A DNA stretch of 64,000 nucleotides from Pelagophyceae sp. CCMP2097 (GCA_026770575.1 MU657176.1:357109-421108); one strand, 5' to 3'; positions 42,601 through 56,269 are shown, numbered from the stretch's first letter. The notes: a model not told the origin generated them from the sequence alone. Translations and numbers: made by a program.

Positions 42601-44530
42601 TGACGAGCGCGGTGGCGGTGACGAGCGATTTGAACGGTTTGCCACCCGGCTTCTTCTCGGGCGGCCGCTTCTTCGCCGCCGGCGCGTCGGACGGCGGCGC
42701 CGCGTCGTCGGGCGCATCCCCGAGCAGGTGCCTCGCCGCCGCCAGGCCGGCCTCTGAGACGACTACTGCCTTTCGTTTTCCGGCCGTGAAAAACATACCC
42801 GCGGCGACGTCCATCGGCGCGGCGTCGAACATACCCGCGGCGACGTCCATCGGCGCGGCGTCGCCCATCGGCGATTCGTCGTCCAAGGACGCGGCCGCGG
42901 CGTCGCTCGGTGCGGCGACGCCGGGCAGCCCGGGCGCCCCGCCGTCGGAATGCGGTGCCGGGGTCGCGGCCGGTTTCGGGCCCGACACCGCCGCGCGCCC
43001 GCCGCTCGGTTTCGCCGCCGCCGCATCGGCGGCGTCGTCGAGGAGGTGGAGCGCGGCGCGGAGGCTCGCCTCGGAGGGCACGACCGCCTTTTTCGATCCC
43101 GCGGTGACGAAGATGCCCGGAGCCACGGCGTCCATGGCGTCCGTGGCGTCCGTGGCGTCCGCCGCGGCCTCGTCGAACTCGGCCTCGGGCGCACCGCCGC
43201 CGATGCGCGCCGGCGCCGCGCGCTCGACGAAGGCCGCCGCGGGGGCCTTGATGGCCGACGGCGCGGCCGGCCTTTTGCCGTTGAGAGGGACGAACGGCTT
43301 GGACGGGAAGAGGCGCAGCCCCGCCTTGGGCTTTTGCTTCGAGTTCTGCCTCTTCGGCGGCGGCGGCGGCGGCCTCGCGCCGACCTGCGCTGCCTCGGCC
43401 TTTTGCTCGTCTTCCAGCAGCTGCCTCGCCGCGGCCAGGCCGGCCTCGGAGACGACGACGGCCTTGCGGGACCCGGCCGTGACGAACGTGCACGGGGCAA
43501 CGTCCATGGCCCCAGCCTGCTCGTCCGTCGTCCCGGACTGCTGCTTGTCGGCACCTTCTTCCATCAAGTGGCGCGTCGCCTGGAGGCTCGCCTCGGAGAC
43601 GGCGACGATCTTGCGCGAGCCCGCCGTGACAAACGTGCAGGGAGCGACGTCAAACGTGCCGGGAGCAACGTCCATCGCGCTCTCCTCGTCGAACGAAGCG
43701 TCACCGGCTGGGGCGCCCGATTCGAGCGTCGTCGGTGGCTCGTCGACGGGCGCGGCCGGCGCGCCCTCGTCGGGCCGGGTGCCGCCGTCGCCGTCGAATC
43801 GGCACACGGCGGCGTCGGCACGTGCTTCGGCAGACGTCGCAGGCGGCGGTCCGACCGAGCTCGCGGTGGCCGCATCGGTGGATGCCGCCGTGACGTCCAT
43901 CGTCGACGACATGCACGCTTCCGCAAACCGCAGGCGCTTGGACGCCGTGGGCGCCGCGGGGCCGGCGCCCGGCTGCTCGGGTTGCTGCGACGGCGTCGAA
44001 GCGATGTCGTAGATGTCCAGCCCGCCGCTCGATTCGTCGCCGTGCGACGACCAGGGCGACGACGCACGCCGCCGCCGTGGCGACGCTTCCGCCGCGTCCG
44101 AGCGCCGCCGAACCGCCGTCGCCGGCGCGCCGGAGGCCTCGTCGTCGGGCCCGACGGCTGCGTCCGAGGACTGCGAAAGCGCGGCGGGCGCGCCGGCGCC
44201 GTCGGCGCGCCGCCGGCGCTTCCTCGACGACGATGACGACGGCGGCGACGGCGCGCTCGGCGGAGTTGGCGTCCGACGCCGCACGGAGGCGGCGGCGCCG
44301 CCGTGGCCTTCGAGCGCCTCGTCGCCCGCCGCCTCCTCCTTGCGCTCGACGATCCGCCGCGACCGGCGCGGCGTCGCGGCTTCCGCAGCCGTCGGAACTG
44401 CCCCACTCGGCGGACCTCCGCCGTCCGCCGGCGTCGGCTTTGGCGAGGCGGCGGCTTCGGCCGCGGGCGCCACGTCGAACGCGACGTGGGCCTTCCAGAC
44501 CACCGCCGCCGCCGGCCAAGGCGTCCGCAT
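39607..44530 (-). CDS. BRCA2: BRCA2 homologue: five BRC repeats, helical domain, OB folds, C-terminal winged helix
   Basis: BRCA2 loads RAD51 on single-stranded DNA in homologous recombination. Exon 1 (44530-42016) encodes a disordered N-terminus and five BRC repeats of the form FVTAGSRKxVxVSEAxLxAAxxLLxD. A 49-nt intron (41967-42015, GTACGT...TAG) joins KPSAVASR to GAVTTGSKK. The DNA-binding region follows: helical domain WARNHYRWVVWKLAAVERS, QLKHRFHRECEQAKVPALK, OB1 LLLTDGWYSIAAELDAALVG and GTKIVICGAALTG, then after an intron EPVDRRLQLSANGVRRARWD. These match BRCA2 phrases (RWIVWKLAAME, LTDGWYSIKA, SANSTRPARWDAKLGF). OB2 (ELVLWQDTGEGG) and OB3 (FVDVAGVVVRCEDGDVVLCD) follow. The long tower helices are missing. 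A GTGCGT...CAG intron near 39850 adds a winged-helix tail ending EGAVYVDAQGRYHLL. Confidence 0.9.
42314..43633 (-). repeat. Array of five BRC repeats in BRCA2
   Basis: The FxxA motifs begin at 43633 (FVTAGSRKIVAVSEASL), 43486 (FVTAGSRKAVVVSEAGL), 43111 (FVTAGSKKAVVPSEASL), 42793 (FFTAGKRKAVVVSEAGL) and 42388 (FVRAGSRKAIAIPEAAL). Each is followed by a helix ending LMEE, LLED, LLDD, LLGD or LLEA, equivalent to the LFDE-type second RAD51-binding tetrad. The first and fourth are preceded by duplicated lead-in phrases (DVAPGTF/DVAPCTF; AGMFDAAPMDVAAGMF), which point to unequal exchange. Confidence 0.9.
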
Positions 44531-44612
44531 CCTCCGAGTTTCCTTCGTAGAAGAAGGACCCGATCAAATCTTTTCCACGACTTTTCAGCGATCTCGAATT
44601 CGAGTCGGGGCC
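44531..44612. promoter_or_regulatory. 82-bp bidirectional promoter, BRCA2 / VMA12
   Basis: Only 82 bases separate the two divergent ATGs. The spacer holds CTTTTCAGCGAT (44581-44592), which recurs as an exact 12-mer upstream of TMEM237 in the same orientation to its gene, and the perfect 12-bp palindrome CTCGAATTCGAG (44593-44604). Confidence 0.5.
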
Positions 44613-45344
44613 ATGGCGTCGGTGCTGGCGCCGCCGCGCATCGAGCACCTGCAAGTGCGGAGCGAGGACGGCTCGGTGCGCGACGTCGACGCGCTCGTCG
44701 ACGCGTGGCCCAAGGGGGAGTCGCTGCGCGCGGCGCTGCGCGGCGCCGCGCTCGTCTTCGCATCGCCCAAGGCCGTGCCGCCTAACGCCGACCTCGCGCG
44801 GCGGCGCACGTACCTGGCGCGCAAGGCCGAGGAGCGCGCCTACGCGAAGATGACGGGCAACGTCCACGAAAAGCCGCACAGCGCCGAAGATAGTGCGTTT
44901 GGGCCTTTTTTTTCTCCGAAAGCGGCGGCGACGCGCACCCCGGCAGGTATGGGCAAGTCGCTCCGGTTCCAGGCGAGCGTCGGTGCGTCCCGCTCGCGTT
45001 TTGCGTCCCCGCCGACGGTCGCGCAGGTGTGAACATGATAGTGGCGCCGGTGGCGATGTTCTTCGTCGCATATATCGCGGCCAGAAACCTCGTCGCGAGC
45101 CAGAGATGGGTGAGTCGCGAGCCAGAAATGGGTGCGCCTCTGCCCGCTTCGCCGCCGCAGCGCGGCCGCGCACCGCGCCCCTTTCGCCGCCGAATTGCGA
45201 CCGCGCACCGCGCCCCCACAGCGCGTCGTCCTGGGCCTCGGCGCCGCCATCGTCATGCTCTTCATCGAGATGACGCTCTACATCGCCCGCAGCCTCGCCG
45301 TCGAGCGCGACGCGTCCAAGCGCAAGTCGAAGAAACGCCGATGA
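44613..45344 (+). CDS. VMA12: VMA12/TMEM199-like V-ATPase assembly factor
   Basis: Vma12 (TMEM199) is an ER membrane protein needed to assemble the V0 sector of the vacuolar proton pump. Four exons (44613-44892, 44947-44982, 45027-45109, 45222-45344) join in phase to 173 residues, with introns of 54, 44 and 112 nt and donors GTGCGT, GTGCGT and GTGAGT. The soluble N-terminus ends LARRRTYLARKAEERAYAKM then TGNVHEKP, close to the family phrase 'L..R...L..K.EE..Y..MT.NV'. Two membrane helices follow (MIVAPVAMFFVAYIAARNLV and VVLGLGAAIVMLFIEMTLYI), then a lysine-rich tail KRKSKKRR, a typical ER-retention-like cytosolic end. Length and two-helix layout fit the family. Confidence 0.78.
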
Positions 45345-45554
45345 TGGACCGCGGGTCGCGCGGCGGCCCTTGTGCGCCGACTGAAAACGCAAAACGCAGA
45401 CGGCGGCGCGACGGTCCGTAACGACTTTCTCGGAGCGACACGCATCGAGGAGCAGGAGCAGTGGTCAGTGGTCAGTGGAGGCAGTGGCCAGCGGTCAGTG
45501 GGGGCTCAGCGCAAAGGATTCATACTTAAGTACACATACAGCAATCTCGGGAGG

Positions 45555-46931
45555 CTAGACCCCGGGGCGAAAAGACTCGCGAGGGCTGCACACGGACCGG
45601 GCCCGCGGCGGTTCCCCCTTGCAGGACGGCATCGCGATGACGCCCGCCATGGCGGCGACGAGGAGGCCGAGCTGGAGCCCGAAGAGGATGAGGTGCGTGC
45701 GCCAGCGCACGGGCACGAACAGCGGGAAGGCGAAGCCGGAAGCCATGCCGAGCGACTGCAGGAGCCTAGCGCGGCGATCGACGGCGGTCGATTGATCACC
45801 GTGCTTGCTGCGACGGTTCGGGTTTCCCGACGCGACGCGGCTTTGGCGCTGGTAGATGGCAAACGCGTCGACGCTGAGTGGCGCGTCGGGGAAGTGGTCG
45901 CCGAGGAGCGCCATGCACCCGACGTTGTTGAGCGTGTCGTTGAGGCCGAAGAGGGCGCCCGCCGCAAAGGCGAGCCAGGAGACGCCGCCCAAGAGCGGCT
46001 CGACGCGCGCGCCCGGCGCCTTTAGGAGTTGCCAGCAGGCGGCGAGCGCGGCGACGTACGCCGCCGACCCGGCGACGAGGAGCTGCTTCCGGCCCAAGGT
46101 GTCGGAGAGCTTGGAGAGCAGTAGGGCTCCGGCCGTGCACGCGACTCCCCAGCCCACAAAGACCAAAAAGACCGCTGCCTCCTGGTCCGCCTCTGGCGCG
46201 AAGATGACGGGGAAGACGGCGTTGACGAACGAGTCGGACGAGCCGATGAAGTAGATGAGCGGCGCGAGGCGCGCGAGGATGGACGCCTTTTCGCGCGTCC
46301 AGCGCTGCCGCGGCAGCGCCACATCGCGGTCTCCGCCGAGGAGTGCCTCGTGCTCTTTGGCGCCTTCGAAGGGCCGCTTCTGATGCACCTCGGGCGGCCT
46401 CGGTCGGTGCACGCGCCGCAGAATGTGCGTGCCGAGGAGGGTGCACACCGCTGCGAAGAAAAAGAAGCCACGAGCGTCGATGCTCCGGTAGACGAAGTAG
46501 CCCAGCGCCGGCCCAATCACGGACCCGGCAGAGTATAACCCCCAAAAAATTCCCGCGTCCTTGCCGCGCGTCGCCGCGTCCGACGACTCCGTCAGCACGA
46601 CGCCCTGCGCGACCCAGAGCGCCGCCTGGCCGAAGCCGGCCACGCACGACGCCAGCACCACCGTCGGCTCCCAGAGCGAGACGAGGGAGATGATGAAGAC
46701 CCCGTAGCAGAGCCCGCCGACGACCATCGTCGTGCCGGCGCCGCAGTACCGGATGACGCGGCCGACGACGGGGAGTGAGAGGCACGCGCAGACGTAGATG
46801 AGCATGAGCGAGACGTCGCCGAGGTCGTACGTCGCGTGCGTGACCGCGCCCGTGTAGTCTTTGAGGACCGTCGACAGGATCATCTGCGTCGTGTTAAAGG
46901 CCAAGAATATGAAGAGAAAGCCGTAGCCCAT
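45555..46931 (-). CDS. UNC93-like major facilitator superfamily protein
   Basis: The frame begins MGYGFLFIFLAFNTTQMILS and shows about eleven or twelve hydrophobic segments. They include SLMLIYVCACLSLPVVGRVI, VVLASCVAGFGQAALWVAQG, GIFWGLYSAGSVIGPALGYF, LVFVGWGVACTAGALLLSKL and FAAGALFGLNDTLNNVGCMA. 'WVAQG...T......G..A.IFWG.....VIG' is characteristic of the UNC93 family, and GLNDTLN is the usual C-terminal-half motif. UNC93 relatives include potassium-channel regulators and trafficking chaperones, so transport activity is not assured. The stretch RVASGNPNRRSKHGDQSTAV is probably an in-frame intron, because splicing it would rejoin AIYQ to SLGMASGFAFPLF. ATG 46931 is the first in-frame ATG. 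Upstream codons are in a 33-bp repeat. Confidence 0.8.
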   Translation of the reverse strand: MGYGFLFIFLAFNTTQMILSTVLKDYTGAVTHATYDLGDVSLMLIYVCACLSLPVVGRVIRYCGAGTTMVVGGLCYGVFIISLVSLWEPTVVLASCVAGFGQAALWVAQGVVLTESSDAATRGKDAGIFWGLYSAGSVIGPALGYFVYRSIDARGFFFFAAVCTLLGTHILRRVHRPRPPEVHQKRPFEGAKEHEALLGGDRDVALPRQRWTREKASILARLAPLIYFIGSSDSFVNAVFPVIFAPEADQEAAVFLVFVGWGVACTAGALLLSKLSDTLGRKQLLVAGSAAYVAALAACWQLLKAPGARVEPLLGGVSWLAFAAGALFGLNDTLNNVGCMALLGDHFPDAPLSVDAFAIYQRQSRVASGNPNRRSKHGDQSTAVDRRARLLQSLGMASGFAFPLFVPVRWRTHLILFGLQLGLLVAAMAGVIAMPSCKGEPPRARSVCSPRESFRPGV

Positions 46932-48657
<1,726 letters not shown>

Positions 48658-49189
48658 ACCCACCCGCCACGGCCGAGCCGCAGCGCGCCTTGAACTCCGA
48701 CGCCGCGAAACGGCCTCGGCCCGCGTCTCCCGGGACACACTATTTAAAAAGCCCCAAGGAACGACGCCGCGAAAGAAGGACGCCCCCGCCGTCTGTCCAG
48801 ATCGACCAAGCACCGCGCAAGCGCGTGAGGCCAGCGAGCACTGGCACGACGAGCGTCGCGGCGGCCAGCACCAGGAATCTATAAATCTGACATTGTGGGA
48901 TCGAGGCACCGCGGGCGTCCCGGGGAACGAGAACTTCGTCGTTTATGTGCACCTCGGGCGTCCCGCGCCCCAGCATCCTGGCGGGTGTCCGGGCGGGTGC
49001 ATCCGGGCCGGTGGCTGGTGGCTGTGTCGCCCCGCGAGTCGCCCCAGCATCTGGCCGGGCGGCGCGGCCGGTCGCCCCTCTGGCGCCGGGGCTAGTGTCG
49101 CCACTTTAGGTGCGAGGGCTCTTCGCACTCAGCGGGCTGTGCCGCGCCGCGCTTCGATCTTGGTCGCCGCGCGGCCGCGCCGTTTGGCC
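48658..49189. other. Convergent spacer, Rab1 / ESRP-like
   Basis: A 532-bp gap between two gene 3' ends. A 78-codon minus-strand frame (48740-48976) has one hydrophobic segment (RFLVLAAATLVVPVLAGL) but no other support. Nothing else is seen. Confidence 0.35.
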
Positions 49190-51514
49190 TCAGCCAAAGG
49201 GTCGAGGTTGGGCCCCGTCCCAGGGGCCGGCGGCGTTGTAGTACTGCTGCGCGCCGCCCTGCTGCGCGCCGCCCTGCTGCTGCGCGGCCGCGCCGGGCTG
49301 CTGCGCGGCCTGCTGCTGCTGCGCCCCGTAGTACGCCGCGTACTGCTGCTGCTGGTACTGCTGCTGCTGCATCTGCTGCATCTGCTGCTGTTGCTGCTGC
49401 GGGTTGTAGCCGCCGCCGCCGCCGCCGTAGGCGTGCTGCTGAGGGTTGTAGCCGCCGATGTTGTACACGGGCCCGCGGCCGCCCTGCTGCATCTGCATCT
49501 GCGGCGGGAAGCCGCCACCGCCGTAGGGCCCGCCGCGCATCGGGTAGCCGCCGCCGCCGAATTGCCCGCCGCGCGGCGGCATGCCCATGGGCCCGCGGAG
49601 GTGGCCCGCCGACTGCCGCGCGCGGCGGAGCTCGTCCGCGGACACCGGGAAGACTTCGACAAAGCGGCCCCCGAGGTGGGCGCGGTTGCGCGAGATGGCG
49701 TGCAAGGCTGCCGCGGGCGAGCCGAGCTCGGCGTAGGCCTCGCCCGTGGCGCCGCGGTCGGAGCGGCAGAGGAGGAAGTTCAAGATCGGCTCGACACCAT
49801 TCAGGAAAGTGGCCGCCTGCGACTCCTGATGGCAGACGCTAAAGGGCAGGCCGCGGAGCTTGACGCATCTGGACTGCAGCGCGACGTCGCCGAGGCACTG
49901 GTAGAGCTCGGACTTGTCCACCGCCGCGGCGGCTACTTGGCGGTCGCCCAGCGTGGCCCCGTTTAAAGCCACCGCCGCCTGTTCCGCCTCTGCCTGGCCG
50001 CCCTCGAGGAGGAGGTAGCCCTCGCCCGTGGGCCGTCTGTCGTGCGCGCCGTTGATCATGAAGATAGCAAACGAGTCCGGTGCTTGGAGCTGCAGCGGCG
50101 GCGCGGCGCTTGGCGGCGCCTGCGCGGCAGCAAACGCGCCAAAGGCGGCGTCGACCAACCGACGGACGTCTGCTAAAGTGGCGACGAACGGCAAGCCGCG
50201 GAGCCTCACGCAGGCCTTGTCCTCGGCGTCTGGCATCGTCAAGCCACTCAGCGGCGGCTGGCAGCGGTGTGCCACCTCGGCCGCCGACGCGGGGAAGATC
50301 TCGACCCAGCGGCCGCCCATGTCCTTTTTGTGCATTTGTTCCGATGCGTCGCGCGCCGAATCGTGCGAAACAAAAGTCACGAAGGCTTCACCGCTCGGCC
50401 GGCCGTCGGGCGCCACGAGGAACACAGCTGTCTCTTCAACAGACCACGCCCCGAAAAAGTCCGCCACCTGCCGCGTCGTCGCGTCGTAGGGCAGGCCACG
50501 CAGGCGCAGGACGGCCACGTCGGACGACGGGTCGGGCAATGAAACCACGCCGCTTTCGGTTTGCGCGGGCTGCTGCTGCACGAGCACGTTGTTGTCGGCG
50601 TCGTCGCCCGTGGTCTGCGAGGCGTAAATCTCGCCGCGCGTCGTCGTGGAGAGGTGGATCCAGCGCGAGCCCATTTTCATCTTGTGGTACTTTAACACCG
50701 CGTCGTCGGCCCCGGCCTCCGAGTCGAAGACCGCAAATGCGTCGCCGGACTGCCGGCCGTCGGCGTTGCAGAGGAGCGTGACGCCGCCGGCCTCGACGCC
50801 CGCGCTGCCGAGGAAGGCCGCAATGCCCTCGCCCGTCGAGCCCCACGGCAGGCCGCGCAGCTTGACGACGCCGCGGTACGCGCCGTCGGGCCGTTTCGCC
50901 GCCTCGGCCTGGGCGGCGTCGGCGTCGGCGGGCGTCGACTCGAGGACCTGGATGAGGCGCGCGTCGTCTCCCGTCGCATTCAGCGTCGCCTGGTGCTTCG
51001 TCAGCGCCTGGTCCACCTCCGCGCGCGTTTGCAGGCGCAGTAAGGCCTCGCCGGGGCCGTTGTAGACGAAGACGATTTGGTCCAGCTCTAAAGCCTCCAA
51101 GCCGAGGAAGGCGCGGACGGCATCGACGCCGCAGTCCCAGGCCAGGCCCTTGAGCCGGACGGCGAAATCGTACTTGCCCGCCGCGCACAGCGCCGCAGCC
51201 GCGACGCGCTCTACCGCCGGCAGAACCGCATTGGCGGCCGCGTCGGCCGCCACGGGCGCCGCGGGCGCCGCGGGCGCCGCCGAAGCGTCCGGCGCCGCCG
51301 GCGGCACAGTGCCGGGCACCTCGGCGGCGCCGTCCGTTAAGGGCGCGGCCGCGTCCGCCGCGCCCTCTGCGAGGGGCGCGGGGGCTGCGTCGGCGGCGTT
51401 TCCATCAGCGCCGGGGGCTTCAACCGCAGCGGCGTCGGCGTCGGCCGCGCGTTGCTTCTTCGCCGCGTCGGGACCGCCGTCCGCCGCCTCCGCCTCGTCG
51501 CGTTCGCGGATCAT
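49190..51514 (-). CDS. Five-qRRM RNA-binding protein, ESRP/hnRNP-H type, with Q-rich tail
   Basis: After an acidic Ala-rich N-terminus (start MIRERDEAEAADGGPDAAKK), five quasi-RRM domains follow at about residues 116-195, 213-295, 325-405, 415-520 and 530-610. Their signature starts are FAVRLKGLAWDCG, GVVKLRGLPWGST, AVLRLRGLPYDAT, ACVRLRGLPFVAT and RCVKLRGLPFSVC. Each qRRM ends with a strand such as RWVEIFPAS or RFVEVFPVS. (K/R)LRGLP(F/W/Y) is the hallmark of the hnRNP H/F, GRSF1 and ESRP/Fusilli families, which bind G-rich RNA and control splicing. The tail is Gly-rich then Gln-rich (QQ-QM-QQYAAYYG), prion-like in composition. The start at 51514 is preferred because an upstream in-frame ATG at 51733 would overlap the AMPK start codon. 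Confidence 0.82.
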   Translation of the reverse strand: MIRERDEAEAADGGPDAAKKQRAADADAAAVEAPGADGNAADAAPAPLAEGAADAAAPLTDGAAEVPGTVPPAAPDASAAPAAPAAPVAADAAANAVLPAVERVAAAALCAAGKYDFAVRLKGLAWDCGVDAVRAFLGLEALELDQIVFVYNGPGEALLRLQTRAEVDQALTKHQATLNATGDDARLIQVLESTPADADAAQAEAAKRPDGAYRGVVKLRGLPWGSTGEGIAAFLGSAGVEAGGVTLLCNADGRQSGDAFAVFDSEAGADDAVLKYHKMKMGSRWIHLSTTTRGEIYASQTTGDDADNNVLVQQQPAQTESGVVSLPDPSSDVAVLRLRGLPYDATTRQVADFFGAWSVEETAVFLVAPDGRPSGEAFVTFVSHDSARDASEQMHKKDMGGRWVEIFPASAAEVAHRCQPPLSGLTMPDAEDKACVRLRGLPFVATLADVRRLVDAAFGAFAAAQAPPSAAPPLQLQAPDSFAIFMINGAHDRRPTGEGYLLLEGGQAEAEQAAVALNGATLGDRQVAAAAVDKSELYQCLGDVALQSRCVKLRGLPFSVCHQESQAATFLNGVEPILNFLLCRSDRGATGEAYAELGSPAAALHAISRNRAHLGGRFVEVFPVSADELRRARQSAGHLRGPMGMPPRGGQFGGGGYPMRGGPYGGGGFPPQMQMQQGGRGPVYNIGGYNPQQHAYGGGGGGYNPQQQQQQMQQMQQQQYQQQQYAAYYGAQQQQAAQQPGAAAQQQGGAQQGGAQQYYNAAGPWDGAQPRPFG

Positions 51515-51731
51515 CGCGCAGGCGGGCGGGGGGGCGGCGGCGGGTGAGGGCAAAGGCTGAGACTCGCCGCGATATCCGACTCCGGCCCTTTCAACGGACT
51601 TCTTGCGTTTTGGTAGAGGCTCGCGTCCGTCGCGGCAACCGTCGTCGGCGGCCCCCGTGCCCGAGGTCGCGCCTGGTCCGTTTTTGCGCCGCCGCCAGTC
51701 TTGCCGCGGAAGCGCCAGCCGCGCCGCGGTC
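51515..51731. promoter_or_regulatory. Divergent promoter, ESRP-like / AMPK alpha
   Basis: A 217-bp spacer between opposing ATGs of the splicing-factor-like gene and the AMPK catalytic subunit. The minus-strand frame stays open across it, so an N-terminal extension on that gene cannot be ruled out from sequence alone. Confidence 0.35.
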
Positions 51732-54377
<2,646 letters not shown>

Positions 54378-54654
54378 CCGCGCGCGCGCGGCCCGACCGC
54401 GCCGCCGCGGGGCGCGCCGCCGCGCGGCCCGCGCGGCCACGGCCCACCAATGTACATGGCGGCGCCCCCGCGCCGTCGAGACCACGTAGGGGGGGCCATT
54501 TCGCCCCGGGAATACTTGCCGCTGCCGACGCGCGCGCGACGCCTGTAAACTGATGCCGTCTTGGATCGCACCCGAGGGTCGCCCCGGCGAAAGAGCACCG
54601 TATTTCAAAACAGGGGTGAAAAACCACCTGATCCAAGAATTTCAAAACGGGGGG
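54378..54654. other. Convergent spacer, AMPK / TMEM237
   Basis: 277 bp between two gene ends. It contains two related phrases, TTTCAAAACAGGGGTGAAAA near 54602 and TTTCAAAACGGGGGGTTAA near 54640. No gene seen. Confidence 0.35.
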
Positions 54655-56269
54655 TTAATACGGTGAGTCTGCGAAGCGGGCCCGCGGCGCCTCGTCGTCC
54701 GAGGTGGCCTTGCGGCTGGCGGCGAGGTTGCGGAGCGCTTCGCGGTCGTGGAGCTCGTCTTGCTCGATGGTCGCCGACGCGGCTCGGATGGCGGCGCGGA
54801 GCGCGCCCGCCTCGCGCCGCTTCTGTTCCAGCTGCTGCGCGATGCGGTCCGCCCTTCGGCAGGCCAACATCCACCCGGCGACGGCGACGAAGAACCGCGT
54901 CCAGTTGCAAAAGCGCCACGTCGAAATGGACGTGATGCCGCCCGCGTCGAACGCGTTGCGCCAGATTTCGTCGTCGTCGGGCCCGTCGTCATCGACGTTG
55001 TTCGGGAAGTTCTCCAGCTGGCACGAAGTGAGGTAGTGGCGGCCGCCGAGCGTGACGTCGACGACGGAGCAGACGAGTGTCGTGCACAAAGCCACAAAGT
55101 ACAGCACGCACTGCACCGTGAGCTCCAGCCGCGCGAGCGCGCCGATGGCGCGCCAGGCGTCGCGGTCCTGGTGCGCCACTTGGCGGTCGTTGAGCGCGCC
55201 GACGAAGGCCACCGTCGAGAGGAGGAAGGCCCATCTGCGGAAGAGGTTGGCCATGGGTCTGTAGTGCTCGACAAAGTTGTCGTCGTCGCGGAAGGCGTAG
55301 TTGATCAGCGCCAGCGCGGCGAAGAAACCGGCGAGGCCGCCCTGCGCGAGCATGAAAAAGGCGCCGAGGATTCTTTCCAAGTACCCCGCTCGGTCGACGG
55401 CGAGCTCGGCCTCGACGGCCTCCAACTCCGCGTCCAGCGCGACCAACGCCGCGGAAGAGTGCGCCTCCTTGCGCCTCTTCGGCCGCCGCCGCCGCCGAGC
55501 CCCGCGGCCCTCGTCGGCGCCGCCCTTAAAGCGCAGGAACTTGCCCGTCTTCGTCGACTCGATGTAGACCTCGCCCGCGAGGGCCATCGAGCCATCGGCC
55601 GCGTCCTCGCCGTCGTCGCCCTTGGCCGGGCCGCGCGCGTCGCCGGGCAGCGAGGCCGAATCGAGGCCCGCGGCGAGGCGCGAGTACGGGCCCGTGCCGT
55701 CCGCGACCTCCCACTCCAAGTACAAAAGCAGCTCCTTGATGCCCTGGATCTCCACCTGCCGGCCCTTGGCCGCCGCCGAAACCGACGGGGCCGCCTCGGG
55801 CACGGGCCGCCGGGCCTCGTCGCCGTCCGAGTCGTCGCTGGGCCTGCCGTCCGAGTCGTCGTCCGTCTGCGGGCTCTTAAAGGGCCGGCCGCTCGGCGCC
55901 GCCGCAGGCGCCTCGCCTTCGGCGACGGGCCGCGGGGCGCTGGACTTTGGTGGGGGGTCGTTTTTCCAGGCGTCCATCTCCCGACGCGACGGCGTCTCCG
56001 CCTCGGGCCGCTGGCGGCCGAGGCTAAACGACATTTTCCGCGCCGCCCCGCCACGCATCGCCGGCGACAGGCCCCGCAACGACTGCGGCAGCCGCAGCCG
56101 CCGCGAAGCGGAGCCTAGGAAGCAGCGTCGCGGCACGACGAAGGGCCCGGCGGCACTCACCCGGTCGTTGACGGCCGCGCGCCTCGTCGCCGTCGTCGTC
56201 GTCTGACGCCGCGGCGGACCGCGCCGGCGGCTTCCGCGCCTCCTCGTCGTCCGACGACGAGCTCGGCAT
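54655..56269 (-). CDS. TMEM237: TMEM237-like four-helix membrane protein
   Basis: TMEM237 is a tetraspan protein of the ciliary transition zone. Exon 1 starts MPSSSSDDEEARKPPARSAA and ends DEARGRQRP at a GTGAGT donor. A CTAG acceptor gives GSASRRLRLPQSLRGLSPAM. A disordered acidic N-terminus leads into an ELLLYLEWEVADGT block and basic RRRRPKRRK. Four membrane helices follow: LERILGAFFMLAQGGLAGFF, RRWAFLLSTVAFVGALNDRQ, LTVQCVLYFVALCTTLVCSV and RFCNWTRFFVAVAGWMLACR. The phrases 'Q.GLAGFFA', 'STVAF..ALND' and 'W...N..R......GW' match TMEM237 (HGFLAGYA, STVSAFDR, VVNL). The C-terminal coiled coil ends EAPRARFADSPY. The exact 12-mer found upstream of VMA12 lies 15-26 bases before its ATG. Confidence 0.7.

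Noticed and set aside
41583..44012. An 809-codon plus-strand frame opposite the BRCA2 BRC region
   Set aside because: Its repeats are the reverse reading of BRC repeats. The minus strand carries the FxxA motifs and continues into the BRCA2 DNA-binding domain.
48740..48976. 78-codon minus-strand frame with one hydrophobic segment
   Set aside because: Single short frame in a convergent gap without family match or transcript signal. Too weak to annotate as a gene.
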